This document shows, in pieces, positions 63,781-64,000 of a stretch of 64,000 nucleotides of DNA (the stretch's first letter is position 1; each line of letters begins with the position of its first letter). The notes beneath the pieces are model-generated. The model worked only from the letters and a program-made list of their open reading frames with translations. It did not search any database and was not told the origin of the DNA. The DNA lies in the NCBI GenBank assembly GCA_052143575.1, contig JBKQSP010000069.1, positions 96,371-160,370 of the forward strand, given 5' to 3'. The translations under genes were made by a program, and so were the position numbers. The stretch comes from JAKACA01 sp052143575 (GTDB lineage Bacteria; Actinomycetota; Acidimicrobiia; Acidimicrobiales; Bog-793).

Positions 63781-64000
63781 TCACTGTTCGCGCCGTGCCG
63801 GTCGAATGAGCAGCCGATCGATAGACGTCTGAACGAAGCCGGCGCTGAGGTAGAGGCTGCGGGCGACGTCGGTGCCGAAGCCGACTTTCAGGCGGCGTGC
63901 GCCTTTGCGTGCGAGCCGATCGAGGCCGTTCGTCAGCAACATGCGGGCGAGGCCGCGTCGCTGGTATTCGTCCTCGACGCGCATCGGTTCGAGGAGTCCG
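63781..64000 (-). CDS. GNAT-family acetyltransferase (5' end beyond window)
   Basis: The C-terminal about 72 residues of a GNAT enzyme: LLEPMRVEDEYQRRGLARMLLTNGLDRLARKGARRLKVGFGTDVARSLYLSAGF. QRRGLA is the acetyl-CoA loop. The frame is open to the right edge. The substrate cannot be guessed. Confidence 0.8.
   Translation of the reverse strand, partial: GLLEPMRVEDEYQRRGLARMLLTNGLDRLARKGARRLKVGFGTDVARSLYLSAGFVQTSIDRLLIRPARREQ

Overview
The window looks like a chromosomal segment of a very GC-rich actinobacterium. The best guess is a member of, or relative of, the class Acidimicrobiia, and it may be a metagenome-derived contig. This is inferred from codon use, many GTG starts, several apparently leaderless promoters, DUF2510- and SARP-type proteins, an NfeD/SPFH pair, an ACAD11-like acyl-CoA dehydrogenase and a sarcosine-oxidase/formate-THF-ligase block. 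Almost all DNA is coding. I see no tRNA, rRNA, CRISPR array, transposase or phage gene.

1-8.3 kb is a compact catabolic island. A TetR-family regulator (1862-2467) is flanked by a leftward pair (cyclase-family hydrolase, then a DHDPS/NAL-family aldolase cut by the window edge). A rightward operon follows: a transketolase split into two subunits, a class III PLP enzyme related to glutamate-1-semialdehyde aminomutase, a ThuA-like protein and a class II aldolase, ending in a GNAT gene. A textbook promoter with a perfect 14-bp palindrome inside its spacer drives the rightward operon. The substrate is not obvious, and this is the best candidate here for an undescribed pathway.

8.3-25.6 kb holds a VapC-like remnant, a DksA/TraR zinc-finger protein, an S53 serine-carboxyl peptidase, a patatin-like lipase, an unknown membrane protein with a 21-bp tandem repeat, and a complete translationally coupled recC-recB-recD operon. 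After these come an esterase divergent from an LMW-phosphatase/fructosamine-kinase pair (possible protein deglycation) and two hypothetical envelope proteins.

25.7-33.4 kb carries glcD-glcE-glcF (glycolate oxidase), with glcE interrupted by an in-frame TAA next to a perfect hairpin. It also carries an SPFH/NfeD pair and a divergent transaldolase/ROK kinase pair.

33.5-49.7 kb is rich in lipid and exported functions: a solitary protein with a cysteine motif like that of contractile-injection-system-associated proteins; an ACP-AMP-ligase-PlsC triple fusion preceded by a 54-residue zinc-ribbon microprotein; a phosphoesterase; a class A beta-lactamase-like protein; an exported nucleosidase-like protein; a CAP/TIG protein; an acyl-CoA dehydrogenase; a KAS III-like synthase; a long-chain acyl-CoA synthetase; and dodecin.

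49.7-64 kb carries exported repeat proteins, a truncated CPBP protease abutting a DUF2510 protein, a VOC protein, a 1003-residue STAND/SARP regulator and a serine hydrolase. It then has a junction where two 5'-truncated genes meet back to back (an exported protein and sarcosine oxidase alpha). Next come soxG without its own stop codon and fhs with a good terminator, then small genes and a GNAT protein cut by the right edge.
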